Shown: piece by piece, positions 1 through 11,195 of the stretch
How positions within the stretch are numbered: the first letter of the stretch is position 1
How the letters are laid out: every line of letters starts with the position of its first letter
NCBI RefSeq assembly: GCF_028640845.1
Contig: NC_080539.1
Coordinates: 180,247,459-180,311,458 of the forward strand
DNA length: 64,000 nt
Direction of reading: 5' to 3'
Origin: Ahaetulla prasina
Lineage: Eukaryota > Chordata > Lepidosauria > Squamata > Colubridae
Translations under genes and position numbers: made by a program
Notes under the pieces: generated by a model
The model's database searches: none
What the model was told of the DNA's origin: nothing
What the model saw: the letters and a program-made list of their open reading frames with translations, nothing else

Positions 1-176
1 TGGTGGGAAGGTAACAGTGTTCCGTGCGCCTTTGACGTTTAGTCATGCCAGCCACATAACCACAGAGACGTCTTCGGACAGCACTGGCTCTTCGGCTTTG
101 AAACAGAGATGAGCACCGCCCCCTAGAGTTGGGAACGACTAGCACATATGTGCGAGGGGAACCTTTACCTTTACCT
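1..176 (+). mobile_element. Sauria-type SINE, 3' part, cut by window edge
   Basis: This stretch matches the 3' half of the complete SINE at 59498-59853 almost base for base, including the block from the 'cgtcttcggacagc' region to the terminal CTTTACCTTTACC tail. The tRNA-like head would lie left of the window. Sauria SINEs are squamate tRNA-derived elements that are known to depend on LINE machinery. Nothing further is recognised from here to 270. Confidence 0.8.
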
Positions 177-270
177 AATGATATTTATATAATGGCACAT
201 TAGTGCTTTTCAAATTTTCAAATTGTAGACTTACATTAACATCCTTTTTTATTTTTAGCTAACTTGATTA

Positions 271-345
271 TAGAATAGAATAGAGCTGGAAGGGACCTTG
301 GAGGTCTTCTAGTCCAGCCCCCTGCTCAAGCAGGATGTTTGTATG
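271..345 (-). repeat. Short CR1 LINE 3'-end fragment
   Basis: The segment reads as the reverse complement of the CR1 3' end (on the other strand: tagaagacctccaaggtccc). Related + strand copies are at 21475-22245 and 23885-24150. It is preceded by two AGAAT units. The stretch 346-502 shows no recognisable feature. Confidence 0.6.
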
Positions 346-510
346 TTTGTAAACCTCCTTTTAATCTGTTTTTGTTCATTATATTCTTTTCTAGATTTTA
401 TTTGTACTTGCAGAAGAAATAAATTTAAAAAGGTAATTAAGATGATACTTTAATTTGTGGAGTAATTAGATTCACGAGCTCTGTGTAAAACTGCATCCAT
501 ACATGTAGAT

Positions 511-1032
511 CGGGGTAGTCAACCTTTTTATACCTACCGCCCACTTTTGTATCTCTGTTAGTAGTAAAATTTTCTAACCGCCCACCGGTACCACAGTAAT
601 GGTGATTTATAAAGTGTATCGTCATCTGCGCATGCCTCTCGCGCATTGTGGATTGGGTTTGGGGGGGCGCTGGCTACCAGCTCTGCTTGTCTGTTACAGC
701 TGGGTTATGTGGGGGAAGATGCGTGAGCTATTCTGGGACGAGTCTCTTTTTTTTGCAGTCACACTATAGCGCCATTTAGTTTCACTTACGTAACGTGAAC
801 TAAACTTATGCGCGGGCGATACAAATAGTATATTTTCAGAAATTTAAATTGTCACGGGCAATTTTATGAAAACCAAATGAAAATGTTTTTAAATAATGCT
901 ATGAAAAAAATTTAAAAAGTCAATTAATTTAAAAAACAGGAAAGTGCTTCAGTATTGGACAAAACCCCTACCACCCACATGAAAGCTGGAACGCTCACTA
1001 GTGGGCGGTAGGAACCAGGTTGACTACCACTG
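511..1032. mobile_element. Non-autonomous hAT-like DNA transposon (MITE), 522 bp
   Basis: The two ends are inverted: the left end reads GGGTAGTCAACCT and the right end, reverse-complemented, CAGTGGTAGTCAACCT, each followed by a CTACCGCCCAC block. The element is flanked by a perfect 8-bp direct repeat ATGTAGAT (503-510 and 1033-1040), the duplication length made by hAT transposases. No open frame inside could encode a transposase, so it would need one in trans. Confidence 0.85.
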
Positions 1033-1058
1033 ATGTAGATAAAAAGCTTTGTGTAAAA

Positions 1059-1277
1059 GGCCAATTTGGTCTAGTGGTTAAGGCACCAGGCTGGAAACCA
1101 GGAGACTGTGAGTTCAAATCCTGCCTTAGGCATGAAAGTTGGCTGGGTGACTTTGGGACAATCGCTCTCTCTCACCCCAACTCACCAAACATGGTTGATG
1201 CTGTGGGGGAAATAGGAGGAAGAAAGAGTATTAGGTATGTTCACTGCCTTATGTTGTTTATAAAAATAATAAAGGCA
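1059..1277 (+). mobile_element. tRNA-derived SINE
   Basis: The head is tRNA-like, with an A box around 'ggtctagtggttaaggc' and a B box around 'gagttcaaatcctgcc', followed by a MIR/CORE-like body ('ctgggtgactttggg'). It is read as a retroposed SINE and not a tRNA gene because the acceptor stem is not closed and the transcript would run on into the body. Subfamily is uncertain (Squam1-like is possible). Confidence 0.65.
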
Positions 1278-1332
1278 GGAAACAAATATCAATCAATGAG
1301 TTTAATAGATGAACATTTGGTAGTCTTCATTT

Positions 1333-2270
1333 GTCACTCCTTTGAGTCATGCCTGAAAATAAACAAATCGATAGCCGATTTCCTACAATCAGATCCTACA
1401 TTTATCCATATATGTCCATCTGGTTTCCCAAAATTCAACCACGTAATTGCCATGTCTGACAGGGTCCACACCTTGGAAACAACTATAAAGTCACAACAAA
1501 TTATCATCGACTCCATTGAAGCAAGCTTAGAAAAAAGAATACCACGTTTCACAAACCTTGAAAAAAAATTACAACACAAAAAAATGAAAACTCAGCAGAT
1601 CAAAATCTTTTCCCAATTCAACAAACATTACCTATTCTACAACCTAAACCATAAATATCTTCCAATCAACCAAACAACGTAGCCATACTCGTAAAAGATA
1701 CCATTGAGAGAGAACAAAAACATAAAAATGCTATATTATTTGGATTAGAAAACACCAGTGAACCAGATATCACTAAAGTTCGTAACATCATTAAAAATTG
1801 TAATCCACCCAGCATCTCCCCTGACAAAATAATCGAAGTCTCCAGAGATGGACCAGAATACAAAAACATTGATAGCTCAGTGGCACCTAGATTCTGTAGA
1901 GTCATCTGCATAAACGAGACCAGCAAACGAAAATTCATTTATGCTATAAACTCAATTGCCAGAACCAACCCCATCCACAGCAACCTTAGATCACGGCCTG
2001 ATCTATCATTTTTGCAATGGATTCGCTCCCGCGAACTCTGCAAAGAACTCAAATGACAGCAAGACAAAGGTGAATCCAACTTATACATTGACTACCATGC
2101 TGACTGCGTTAAAAGAAAAACCTACAATCAATTGCCCAATGCCCAGCCCTCCATCACCCAAAACATCCAACCAGCCGTCGTACAGAACTTTCAACCAGCC
2201 GTCATCCAAAGCTAGGTACACACGCCCCTTATTCCCTCTATACCAACCACTACAGAACTTAAATGCAAAC
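1333..2270 (+). pseudogene. L3/CR1 LINE ORF1 remnant
   Basis: Two broken frames precede the endonuclease. The first (about 1450-1600) has a heptad-like coiled-coil pattern (SDRVHTLETTIKSQQ, then LEKR and LEKK blocks), as expected for a LINE ORF1 RNA-binding protein. Frameshifts and stops separate it from a following basic, serine/proline-rich stretch. Function is inferred from position and coiled-coil character only; no RRM or zinc-knuckle motif is clear. Confidence 0.5.
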
Positions 2271-3930
2271 TGATAAATGCAAGAAGCATTGTAAACAAAA
2301 TGCCTGAATTTCTCCTCTTATTAAATACTGGTACATTCGACATTATATTTGTATGCGAAACATGGCTGAACTCATCCCTCCCAGACTCCATCATTTCAGG
2401 CAGAGAATATCATGTTTTCCGGTCCGATCGCAAAACCCGCAGAGGAGGTGAAGTGGCTATCTTTTACAAAAAGTCACTGAATCTAAAAAATATTCAAGTT
2501 GCACATAAACTCGCTCTTCCAGAAACTATTGTCTGTGAACTGTCCCCTAACATCACAAGTCGCTTTTTGCTATGCTAGAGAGCCTCCGACTACGACATCG
2601 CACATGCGAACATGTTAACCACACTACTAACATGGGCTACCTCTTACCCTTATCCTCTCATATTCCTGGGCGACCACAACCTACCTCTTATTAATTGGAT
2701 AACAAACGAATGTACAACTGAACCCATCCATACTACCCTGTACAATGCTGTTACAAATCTAGGTCTTGATCAACTAGTAACTAACAATACAAGACTCAAC
2801 AACTGCCTTGACCTCATCTTCTGCAACAACGCAAACTCAATTTATGGACTACAAATAAAAGAATCATTTTCCAACAGTGACCACAGCATGATCAAGTTTT
2901 GTCTCAATATACACCCTTATAATAATCTCCATAATAATGGTATACCAAACTTCAATTTCAGAAAAGCCAAATATGATCTTATATACACCGACTTCTCATC
3001 TCCTGACTGGCAAATTCTATTCTCTAACTGTATCACTGCTGAAGACCACTATTGCGTTTTCCTACTTGAAGTCGATAGAGTCATTAAACTATACGTACCA
3101 CAAACCACCATCAAAATCAGGAAAAACAAACTACCCATTTCAATAAAAAAGCTCCAATCCAAAAAAAAATTCCTCTGACGAAAAAACAAATCTGGCTATG
3201 TAGCCAACTTTAAAAACCATTACAAAAATATATACCACAAAATAAAGACTGAATGCACCAATTACCACATCAAACAAGAAGAAGACCTTCTGCGCACAAA
3301 ATCCAATCCCGCTTTCTATAATTTTGTAAACAACAAACTTAAAGACTCGAGATCCATCCCACCCCTAAAAGGACTGAACAGTAAAGAATGTAATGATGAA
3401 ACAGTTAAAGCAAACCTCTTTAACACATTCTTCGGCTCAGTCTTTGTTAACAGTAATGGCTCATACCCAACATTCCCCAGTTGTACCAACAATGATTACA
3501 ACGATCTAACACAAATAGATTTCACAGGAGATAATGTTGAAAAGGCCCTTCGCAGACTGAAACCATCTCTATCTATTGGACCTGATGGTCTATGTGCATA
3601 CTTCTTAAAAAAGCTTTCCACTGTTATAGCAGAACTCCTAAGCATAATCTTTGAAAAAACTTTCAGGACCAGCTCCCTTCCCAAACTTTGGTCCCTAGTC
3701 ACGGTCATCCCTGTCTTCAAAAAAGGAGACCCCAACTTAGTTGAAAATTATAGACCAATTTCTTTATGCTGTGTCACCTGCAAAGTTATGGAATCAATCA
3801 TCAACCAATCCATCACCCTCCACCTTGAAACAAACAACCTACTCTTTAATAAACAATTTGGTTTCAGAAAAAAATTATCCTGTAACTTACAACTTCTTCA
3901 GTGCAAAAATATATGGACTACTAATCTTGA

Positions 3931-5020
3931 TAGAATAGAATAGAATAGAATTTTATTGGCCAAGTGTGATTGGACACACAAGGAATTTGTCTTGGTGCAT
4001 ATGCTCTCAGTATACATAAAAGAAAAGATACGTTCATCAAGGTACAACATTTACAACACAATTGATGGTCAATATATCAATATAAATCATCATCATGGAT
4101 TAGATTTTAAAAAATTGGTTTTAAGGGGTTTTTATTATTTATATTGTTTTAAAAATTAGGCTATAGAATAAGTTTTTTAATTGTTGTTTTTAATCTGTAT
4201 TTATATGTGTTTTAACTGCCTGTGAACCGCCCTGAGTCCTTAGGGAGATAGGGCGGTATATAAATATAAATAAATAAAAATAAATAAATAAATAAATAAA
4301 TAAGGATTGCCAGCAACAAGTTATAGTCATACAGTCATAAGTGGAAAGAGATTGGTGATGGGAACTATGAAACGATTAATAGTAGTGCAGATTCAGTAAA
4401 TAGTCTGACAGTGTTGAGGGAATTATTTGTTTAGCAGAGTGATGGCCTTTGGGAAAAAACTGTTCTTGTGTCTAGTTGTTCTGATGTGCAGTGCTCTATA
4501 GCGTCGTTTTGAGGGTAGGAGTTGAAACAGTTTATGTCCAGGATGCGAGGGATCTGCAAATATTTTCACGGCCCTCTTCTTGATTCGTGCAGTATACAGG
4601 TCCTCAATGGAAGGCAGGTTGGTAGCAATTATTTTTTCTGCAGTTCTAATTATCCTCTGAAGTCTATGTTTTTCTTGTTGGGTTGCAGAACCGAACCAGA
4701 CAGTTATAGAGGTGCAAATGACAGACTCAATAATTCCTCTGTAGAATTGGATCAGCAGCTCCTTGGGCAGTTTGAGCTTACTGAATTGGTGCAGAAAGAA
4801 CATTCTTTGTTGTCCTTTTTTAATGATGTTTTTGATGTTAGCTGTCCATTTGAGATCTTGCGATATGATAGAACCCAGAAATTTGAAGGTTTCTACTGTT
4901 GATACTGTGTTGTCAAGTATTGTGAGAGGTGGAAGTATGGAAGGGTTTCTCCTAAAGTCTACCACCATTTCTACGGTTTTGAGTGTGTTCAGTTCCAGAT
5001 TGTTTTGGTTGCAATTTAAA
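3931..5020 (-). mobile_element. Rex1/CR1-like LINE 3' half with AGAAT tail, inserted in the L3 LINE
   Basis: The minus-strand protein remnant (4968-4423, 181 codons) carries the C-terminal LINE signature FKFLGSIIS, WFGSATQQEKHRLQRI, DPSHPGHKLFQLLPS and RRYRALH, which I recognise from Rex1-type elements. Its 3' UTR ends at the low-coordinate side in AGAAT pentamers (3934-3950) next to 'ttttattggccaagtgtg'. The 5' end is truncated near 5010. The insertion splits the L3 reverse transcriptase. Clade naming is moderately certain. Confidence 0.75.
4098..4303 (+). mobile_element. CR1/L2-like LINE 3' tail, nested
   Basis: The stretch ends with the hairpin-like block 'gaaccgccctgagtcctt' / 'agggcggtatataaa' followed by TAAA repeats. 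This is the same 3' end found on the larger CR1/L2-like elements at 22280-22738, 25084-30066, 35109-36058 and 43451-44113. It interrupts the 3' UTR of the Rex1/CR1-like element, making a third nesting level here. Confidence 0.75.
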
Positions 5021-5790
5021 TAGACTTCTGTAAAGCTTTTGACTCAGTGGTACATGACAAGCTTCTTCTAAAACTTAAATCCTACAGCATCTCCGGACCC
5101 CTCCATAATTGGATAACAGTGTTCCTGTCAAACAGACAACAAGGGGTCAAAATAGGCAGTGTCCTATCAAATCCCACTCCTGTCAATAGTGGTGTCCCCC
5201 AAGGCAGCGTTCTAGAACCAACACTCTTCGTATTATATATTAATGACCTCTGTGACCATATTATAAGTAACTGTGTTCTGTACACTACCAACAATGCGGC
5301 TACCCTTCAAAAAGACCTTGACTCTTGGGTTTAGAAAATTTAGAACTCCGCCGCCTTCAGCATAACCTGAGTATAACTCATAAAATCATCTGCTACAATG
5401 TCCTTCCTGTCAAAGACTACTTCAGCTTCAATCACAACAATACACGAGCACACAATAGATTTAAACTTAATGTGAACCGCTCCAATCTTGATTGTAGAAA
5501 ATATGACTTCAGTAATAAAGTTGTTAATGCCTGGAATGCACTACCTGACTCTGTGGTCTCTTCCCATAATCCCCAAAGCTTTAACCAAAGACTATCTACT
5601 ATTGACCTCACCCCATTTCTAAGAGGTCTGTAATAGGCGTGCATAAGAGCACGAACGTGCCTACCGTTCCTGTCCAAATGTTCCCCTTGATTGTATCCAA
5701 TTTGTATGATTATTTCATACTTATATGTATATATACCGCTGTGTTTGAAAAAATAAATAAATACATACATACATACATACATACATACAA

Positions 5791-6269
5791 GGAGGAAGGG
5801 AAACATAGGAAAGTTTCTCCTCCTTGCTGGAGACTGACTGCTTCACCTGCCCACAGACTCCTTCTGTGCAGCCAAATGGGCAATAAACAGAAGAAGGATG
5901 GGGCAAAGTTTAGTACATTCTCTTCCATTCTACCTCCACATATGTAGCAATCCAGGGGTGCAATAATGATTAATAAGAATGCATAGGTGTAAGATACATA
6001 TTGTGGGAGTGTGTGGGAATCAATTAAACAAAGAAAGTAACACGATCTCTAGTATTTGATTCACCCACTGGTGTTTTGTGAAACGCAATTCCCTGATCTC
6101 TGTGTTACAAAATCTCTCATTTTCAGTAGAACTTGCACTATATCAGTCAAAGCTAGAGAGCAGAATCAAGGACTGAGAACAAGAGAGGAACCTGTAACAC
6201 TCAGAGAGTTACTAACTATGTTTTCATGAGTAAAGGACAGATTCAAGGATGAGAATGCACAGCTTTTTC
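5791..6269. other. No recognised feature
   Basis: No coding region, tandem repeat or known mobile element was recognised between the TACA-repeat tail of the L3 LINE and the MITE at 6270. Confidence 0.5.
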
Positions 6270-6462
6270 CAGTGGTGAGATTCAGCCGGTTCTCTCCAGT
6301 CTGCGCAAACACCGGTAGCAGTGACTGCAGGAGGCTCTGCCCATCTGCCTGGACGTAATGTGCGAGTACTGCACATGAGCAGAAGGCTATGCGCATGCGC
6401 AGAGGTGGCACGTGCGCTCATATTTGTGAACCGGTAGAAAAAGTAAGTGAATCCCACCCCTG
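6270..6462. mobile_element. Short hAT-like MITE, 193 bp
   Basis: The ends are inverted: CAGTGGTGAGATTCA at the left and TGAATCCCACCCCTG-like sequence at the right. It is flanked by a perfect 8-bp duplication GCTTTTTC (6262-6269 and 6463-6470). The interior holds 'accggt' motifs and purine/pyrimidine GCGC-rich sequence and no coding potential. Related ends occur at 18094, 18617, 20396, 58174 and 61184. The flank 6471-6944 shows nothing recognisable. Confidence 0.85.
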
Positions 6463-6944
6463 GCTTTTTCCAAGAAGCAATGAACTAAAGAGAGCCTGTC
6501 TTCTGAAAGAATTCAATCTCACTATTTATTTCATTCTGCAAAAATGAAAAATACTTCCTTAATTTCCACTTGACTGATAGGCAAGTGTTTTAGGGTTGAC
6601 CACTGGGTGAAAACGTCTAAGGAAATTTGGACTGGAAGTTGGAAAGATACCTTGGAGGGGGGAAAGACACTTCTAAAACACCTTCTAAAAACTGCAGCTT
6701 TTCCAGGGATCATTTGTTAGCCATGGATTCCCAAATAGATTCATGTTTAAGGACCTGCTTAGAGTGCATCAGTGCCCACTCCAGTTACACACAGTTACTT
6801 TGAAACCAGAGGCCCATAATAGGCATAGCAAAGGTTTCAAGCTTTCACCTTAGCTTTTGCAGCAGAGAAGAATATCTCTTGCTCTGTCTTGGGCAAAATT
6901 GATGGATATCTTGCAACCAAGAAAATTGATTCAAAATTGATTCA

Positions 6945-7146
6945 AAGACATAGGGAACACACTACCTGATTCTGTGGTCTCTTCTCAAAATCCCCAAAGC
7001 TTTAACCAAAAACTGTCTAGTATTGACCTCACCCCATTCCTAAGAGGTCTGTAAGGGACGTGCATAAGAGCACAAACATGCCTACCGTTCCTGTCCTATT
7101 GTTTCCTTTCATTATATCCAATTAATATAGTTATTACATACTTATG
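6945..7146 (+). mobile_element. L3/CR1 LINE 3' end, left part
   Basis: The segment encodes the end of the L3 C-terminal region ([16 protein letters not shown]) and the start of the 3' UTR ('gggacgtgcataagagcac'). The element continues at 9351-9444 after the Bov-B insertion. Confidence 0.8.
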
Positions 7147-9342
7147 TGCTCTGCAGCCAAAGATGGAGAAGCTCTATACAATCAGTAAAAACAAGACCAG
7201 GAGCTGACTGTGGCTCAGATCATGAGCTTCTTCTTGCAAAATTTAGGCTTAAACTAAAGAAAGTAGGGAAAAGCACCAGGCCACTCAGGTATGAACTAAA
7301 TCATATCCCTGATGAATATACAGTAGAGGTGACAAATAGATTTAAAGAATTAGATCTGATAGACAGAGTGCCTGAAGAACTATGGACGGAGGTTCGCAAC
7401 ATTGTACAAGAGGTAGCAACTAAAACCATTCCAAAGAAAAAGAAATGCAAGAAAGCAAAATGGCTGTCTGAGGAAGCTCTGCAAATAGCTGAGGAAAGAA
7501 GGGAAGCGAAAAGCAAGGGAGAAAGAGAAAGATACACCCAGTTGAATGCAGAATTCCAGAGAATAGCTAGAAGAGATAAGAATGCATTCTTAAATGAACA
7601 GTGCAAAGAAATAGAAGAAAACAATAGAATAGGGAGGTTCAGAGATCTATTCAAGAAAATTGGAGATATGAAGGGAACGTTTCATGCAAAGATGGGCATG
7701 ATAAAGGACCAAAGTGGCAAGGACCTAACAGAGGCAGAAGAGATTAAGAAGAGGTGGCAAAATTACACAGAACAATAACGAGCTTAACATCCCTGATAAC
7801 CACAATGGGGGGGCGGTCACTAACCTTGAGCCAGACATCCTAGAATGTGAAGTCAAATGGGCCTTAGGAAATCTGAGCAACAACAAAGCTAGTGGAGGAG
7901 ACAGTATTTCAGCTGAGCTATTCAAAATCTTAAAAGACGATGCAGTAAAAGTGCTACACCCAATTTGTCAGCAAATTTGGAAAACTCAACAATGGCCACA
8001 GGATTGGAAAAGGTCAGTTTACATTCCAATTCCAAAGAAAGGCAATGTCAAAGAAGGTTCAAACTATCACACCATTGCACTCATTTCACATGCTAGTAAG
8101 GTTATGCTTAAAATCCTACAAGCTAGGCTACAGCAATATGTGGATCGAGAACTACCAGAAGTACAGGCAGGATTTCGTAGAGGCAGAGGAACTAGAGATC
8201 AAATTGCCACCATACGCTGGATCATGGAGAAAGCTAGGGAGTTCCAGAAAAACATCTACTTCTGCTTCATTGGCTATGCTAAAGCCTTTGATTGTGTGGA
8301 TCACAACAAATTGTGGCAAGTTCTTAAAGAGATGGGAGTACCAGACCATCTTATTTGTCTCTTGAGAAACCTGTATGTGGGTCAAGAAGCCACAGTGAGA
8401 ACTGGACACGGAACCACTGATTGGTTCAAAATTGGGAAAGGAGTCCGGCAAGGCTGTATACTATCACCCTGCCTATTTAACTTATATGCAGAACACATCA
8501 TGAGAAAGGCGGGGCTAGATGAATCAAAAATTGGAATTAAGATTGCTGGAAGAAATATCAACAACCTCAGATATGCAGATGATACCACTCTAATGGCAGA
8601 AAGCGAAGAGGAACTAAAGAGTCTTTTGATGCGGGTGAAGGAGGAGAGTGCAAAAGTTGGCTTGAAACTCAACATTAAGAAAACTAAAATCATGGCATCC
8701 GTCCCTTTCAATTCCTGGCAGATAGATGGTGAAGAAATGGAGGTAGTGACAGATTTTATTTTCCTGGGCTCCAAGATCACCGCAGATGGGGACTGCAGCC
8801 AAGAAATTAAAAGACGCTTGCTCCTGGGGAGGAAAGCTATGGCAAATCTAGACAGCGTACTAAAAAGCAGAGACAGCACCCTGCCAACAAAAGTGCGTAT
8901 AGTCAAAGCTATGGTTTTCCCAGTTGCAATGTATGGCTGTGAAGGTTGGACCATAAGAAAGGCTGAGCACCAAAGAATTGAGGCCTTTGAACTCTGGTGC
9001 TGGAGAAGACTCCTGAGAGTCCCTTGGACTGCAAGGCAAACAAACAAGTCAGTCCTAGAGGAGATCAACCCTGACTGCTCTTTAGAAGGCCAGATCCTAA
9101 AGATGTAACTGAAATACTTTGGCCACCTAATGAGAAAGAAGGACTCATTGGAGAAGAGCCTAATGCTGGGAAAGATTGAGGGCAAAAGAAGAAGGGGACG
9201 ACAGAGAACGAGGTGGCTGGATGGAGTCACTGAAGCAGTAGGCATGAGTTTAAATGGATTCCAGAGGATGGTAGAGGACAGGAAGGCCTGGAGGAATGTT
9301 GTCCATGGGGTCGCGATGGGTCGGACACGACTTTGCAACTAA
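7147..9342 (+). pseudogene. Bov-B ORF2 (endonuclease/reverse transcriptase), degraded
   Basis: The first frame (to 7778) holds the endonuclease end (ADCGSDHELLL) and a basic linker. A frame break near 7780 leads to the reverse transcriptase frame 7951-9108 (385 codons). That frame keeps GYAKAFDCVDH, GVRQGCILSPCLFNLY and LRYADDTTLM, so the catalytic YADD pair is intact in sequence. A stop at 9106 separates it from the conserved tail at 9130-9342 (KRRRGRQRTRWLDG, VHGVAMGRTRLCN). The missing 5' endonuclease and the frame breaks make it inactive. Confidence 0.9.
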
Positions 9343-9350
9343 CAACAACA
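7147..9350 (+). mobile_element. Bov-B (RTE clade) LINE, 5'-truncated
   Basis: The element starts inside the endonuclease and runs to the Bov-B 3' end 'gtcggacacgac...aacaacaac'. It is flanked by a 7-bp direct repeat ACTTATG (7140-7146, 9351-9357) and sits inside an L3 LINE 3' UTR. Bov-B is known to be very abundant in snakes and to have moved horizontally between vertebrates. At 2.2 kb it is well short of a full-length element. Confidence 0.92.
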
Positions 9351-9444
9351 ACTTATGCTTATATATATTATATATTATATAGTTATTTTCATGCTTATGC
9401 TTATATATACGGTGTGACAAAATAAATAAATAAATAAAAATAAA
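9351..9444 (+). mobile_element. L3/CR1 LINE 3' end, right part with AAATA tail
   Basis: This continues the 3' UTR interrupted at 7146 and ends in 'gtgtgacaaaataaataaataaa', the usual end of this LINE family in the window. From 9445 to 9714 nothing is recognised. Confidence 0.75.
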
Positions 9445-9714
9445 CAGATGATTTTGAGTTTAAAGATAAAAGTCTGTGATGGAAAAATATATAATCTTAG
9501 AAGAAACTATGCAGATGCTTAAAACGTCAGAACAAATTAATTGTCAGATTCAGTATCAGGGAAACTTAAAGGGGTTGCTAAAAGACATATATGTAAATAT
9601 TAAAAGCAAAGGAAAAAAGACATGAGCAAAGTGATTTGAATCAATACAATGAAGGGTTGCTCTGGGACATGAAATATCCAACTTAACACAAGGAAATGTC
9701 TTATATGCAACAAA

Positions 9715-10967
9715 TTTGAAGAAATTGATTGCTTTGCAATTGTGTGTCATACTCAAAAGCTGAGAAAAATTACAAAGCACAGTGATTCCCAATCAGCTTA
9801 TTTATTCATAACTTTTTCATGCCACCCCAATTATTACAACTCTGAGTGGTTTATTAAAAAAAATTCTGGAGAATCAATGACAACAAAGCCAAAAACCCAA
9901 CATCCCCCTGGTGGTCTCTTCTGGCATTTCATCCACCAGAGAGACCCTTGGGATTGATGCACAATCACAAGGGGCATTGGAGCTATCCAATCAAGCCCAC
10001 TCCAGTCAGTGACAAGAAACACTGGCAAACTACCTATCAGCTTTCTGGGATGAACTTAAGCTCCTTCTGGAATTTGAAAGTGTGCATTGGAATGGATATG
10101 ACCGAGTGGATACGTCCTACTTCCACTCGGGATAGGCAGCCGAACAACATATCATTATCTGACCAGAGCAAAGTATTAATGAAAAAGTTCTCCACATACA
10201 GATCTTATCAAAACTGTTCTGAGACAAAAGCCAGGCCTAATGAACTCCAATGTGTTTGGCTCTAAGTGAACTGAGTCAAGTGATAGTTGCCAAGACAGCC
10301 ATGAACTTCTGAATTGTCCCAGATTTCCTGCGGAGATTGAAATTCCCAAGAATGCAGGACTTAGATTCTCCATTGCCAACTGGCAAAGAAACCTAGCAAC
10401 TCAACCCAATTATTGTCAAGTTTCAACCAGAAGTTGCACATCCAGCTATTTGGTTATCTTGGTCATACATGCCAGATCATCCATCTCATCCATCAATAAA
10501 TCATGAATAACAAAGACCTTAGTTCAAACATATGGTATTTAATAACAGCAGCTATACCCAAGAGCTTCCAAAGAAACAATAACTTAGTTCAGACAATTTT
10601 GAGAATGATCTAACAAGTCTAAGTCATTACTCCAGCTATGCCCATGAGTGGGCTATGCTCCATTTTCCCCCATTTCTCCCATTTCCCATAACAATCTTGA
10701 TTGATTTCTCCTGCTCTCAGTTCCCTCATGGATTCAATTACATACACAACACCTAAGCCAACACCCAAGTCATATATATCTCAGAGAAGTAAATCTTCCC
10801 CAAACATACATGCCAAATACCAGCAAAAACATTCTGACAGGATGCAAGAAAAAAGAGACATAGCAAAAGGAAACAGGAGGTGTGATGATCCAGTAGATCA
10901 AACTTTTATAGTGACCATGAAGCAACCTTGATGCTGAGTTGAAATGATTTTAGTGATATTCTGTTTC
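9715..10967. other. Duplicated P450 upstream flank, copy 1, left part
   Basis: The block aligns by eye with 56355-57263: shared stretches include the 'attgattgctttgca' start, 'ctttctgggatgaactta', 'tatgaccgagtgga' and 'gtcatatatatctcagagaag'. About 340 bp (near 10308-10650) is present here but missing at about 56940 in copy 2. This is non-coding flank carried by the tandem duplication that made the two P450 genes. Confidence 0.85.
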
Positions 10968-11195
10968 TTTTTTTTTTTATTGAAAAAATTTTAACAAACA
11001 AAAACTTTTTCCCCCTTTTCCCCCCTCCCCCCCACAAAACCCCTTCCCCTCCTTCTCCCCGGCTTCCGGGTCAATCACAAGGTATTGTTATACATAAACC
11101 AAACATAGAGTAAAATTTTCCCTTCTAATCCAATTAACCTCATCCAAATCTTTTCATTTCCCAACCCCCCCATTACATAAAATAATACTTCCTAA

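Larger units (their letters stand above)
2270..5633 (+). pseudogene. L3/CR1 LINE ORF2 (endonuclease-reverse transcriptase), broken
   Basis: An APE-type endonuclease begins with the conserved NARSIVNK block at about 2277 and includes a CETWLN motif (about 2355) and a GDHNLP block (about 2660) where GDFN is usual, then SDHSM near 2877. Reverse transcriptase follows: the GPDGL block at about 3580, NYRPISL at about 3748, then, after the Rex1/CR1-like insertion, DFCKAFDSV at about 5024 and GVPQGSVL at about 5190. The YxDD catalytic segment is missing: a deletion joins the region after ISNCVLYT directly to the thumb/C-terminal part at about 5327, which ends in [12 protein letters not shown]. Several frame changes (about 2575, 3178, 5335) make it non-functional. 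Confidence 0.8.
1290..5790 (+). mobile_element. L3/CR1-group LINE, near complete, interrupted
   Basis: A degraded non-LTR retrotransposon runs from an ORF1-like coiled-coil remnant through endonuclease, reverse transcriptase and a conserved C-terminal region, ending in a 3' UTR and an A/T-rich TACA-repeat tail near 5750-5790. The reverse transcriptase is split at about 3931 by another LINE and resumes at about 5021. The same C-terminal region and 3' UTR recur at 6945-7146, 45140-45735, 61040-61176 and 62521-63299, so this family is abundant. Left boundary is approximate. Confidence 0.8.

Noticed and set aside
1067..1133. tRNA-like sequence with A and B boxes
   Set aside because: It is continuous with a SINE body and its acceptor ends do not pair, so it is a SINE head. 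The same applies at 59505-59580 and at the minus-strand head near 15590.
1020..1682. A 220-codon open frame on the + strand
   Set aside because: It runs from the MITE end through a tRNA-derived SINE into LINE ORF1 debris; the fusion is by chance and has no consistent domain.
4522..5023. + strand frames of 86-126 codons
   Set aside because: They are antisense shadows of the Rex1/CR1-like coding remnant on the minus strand.
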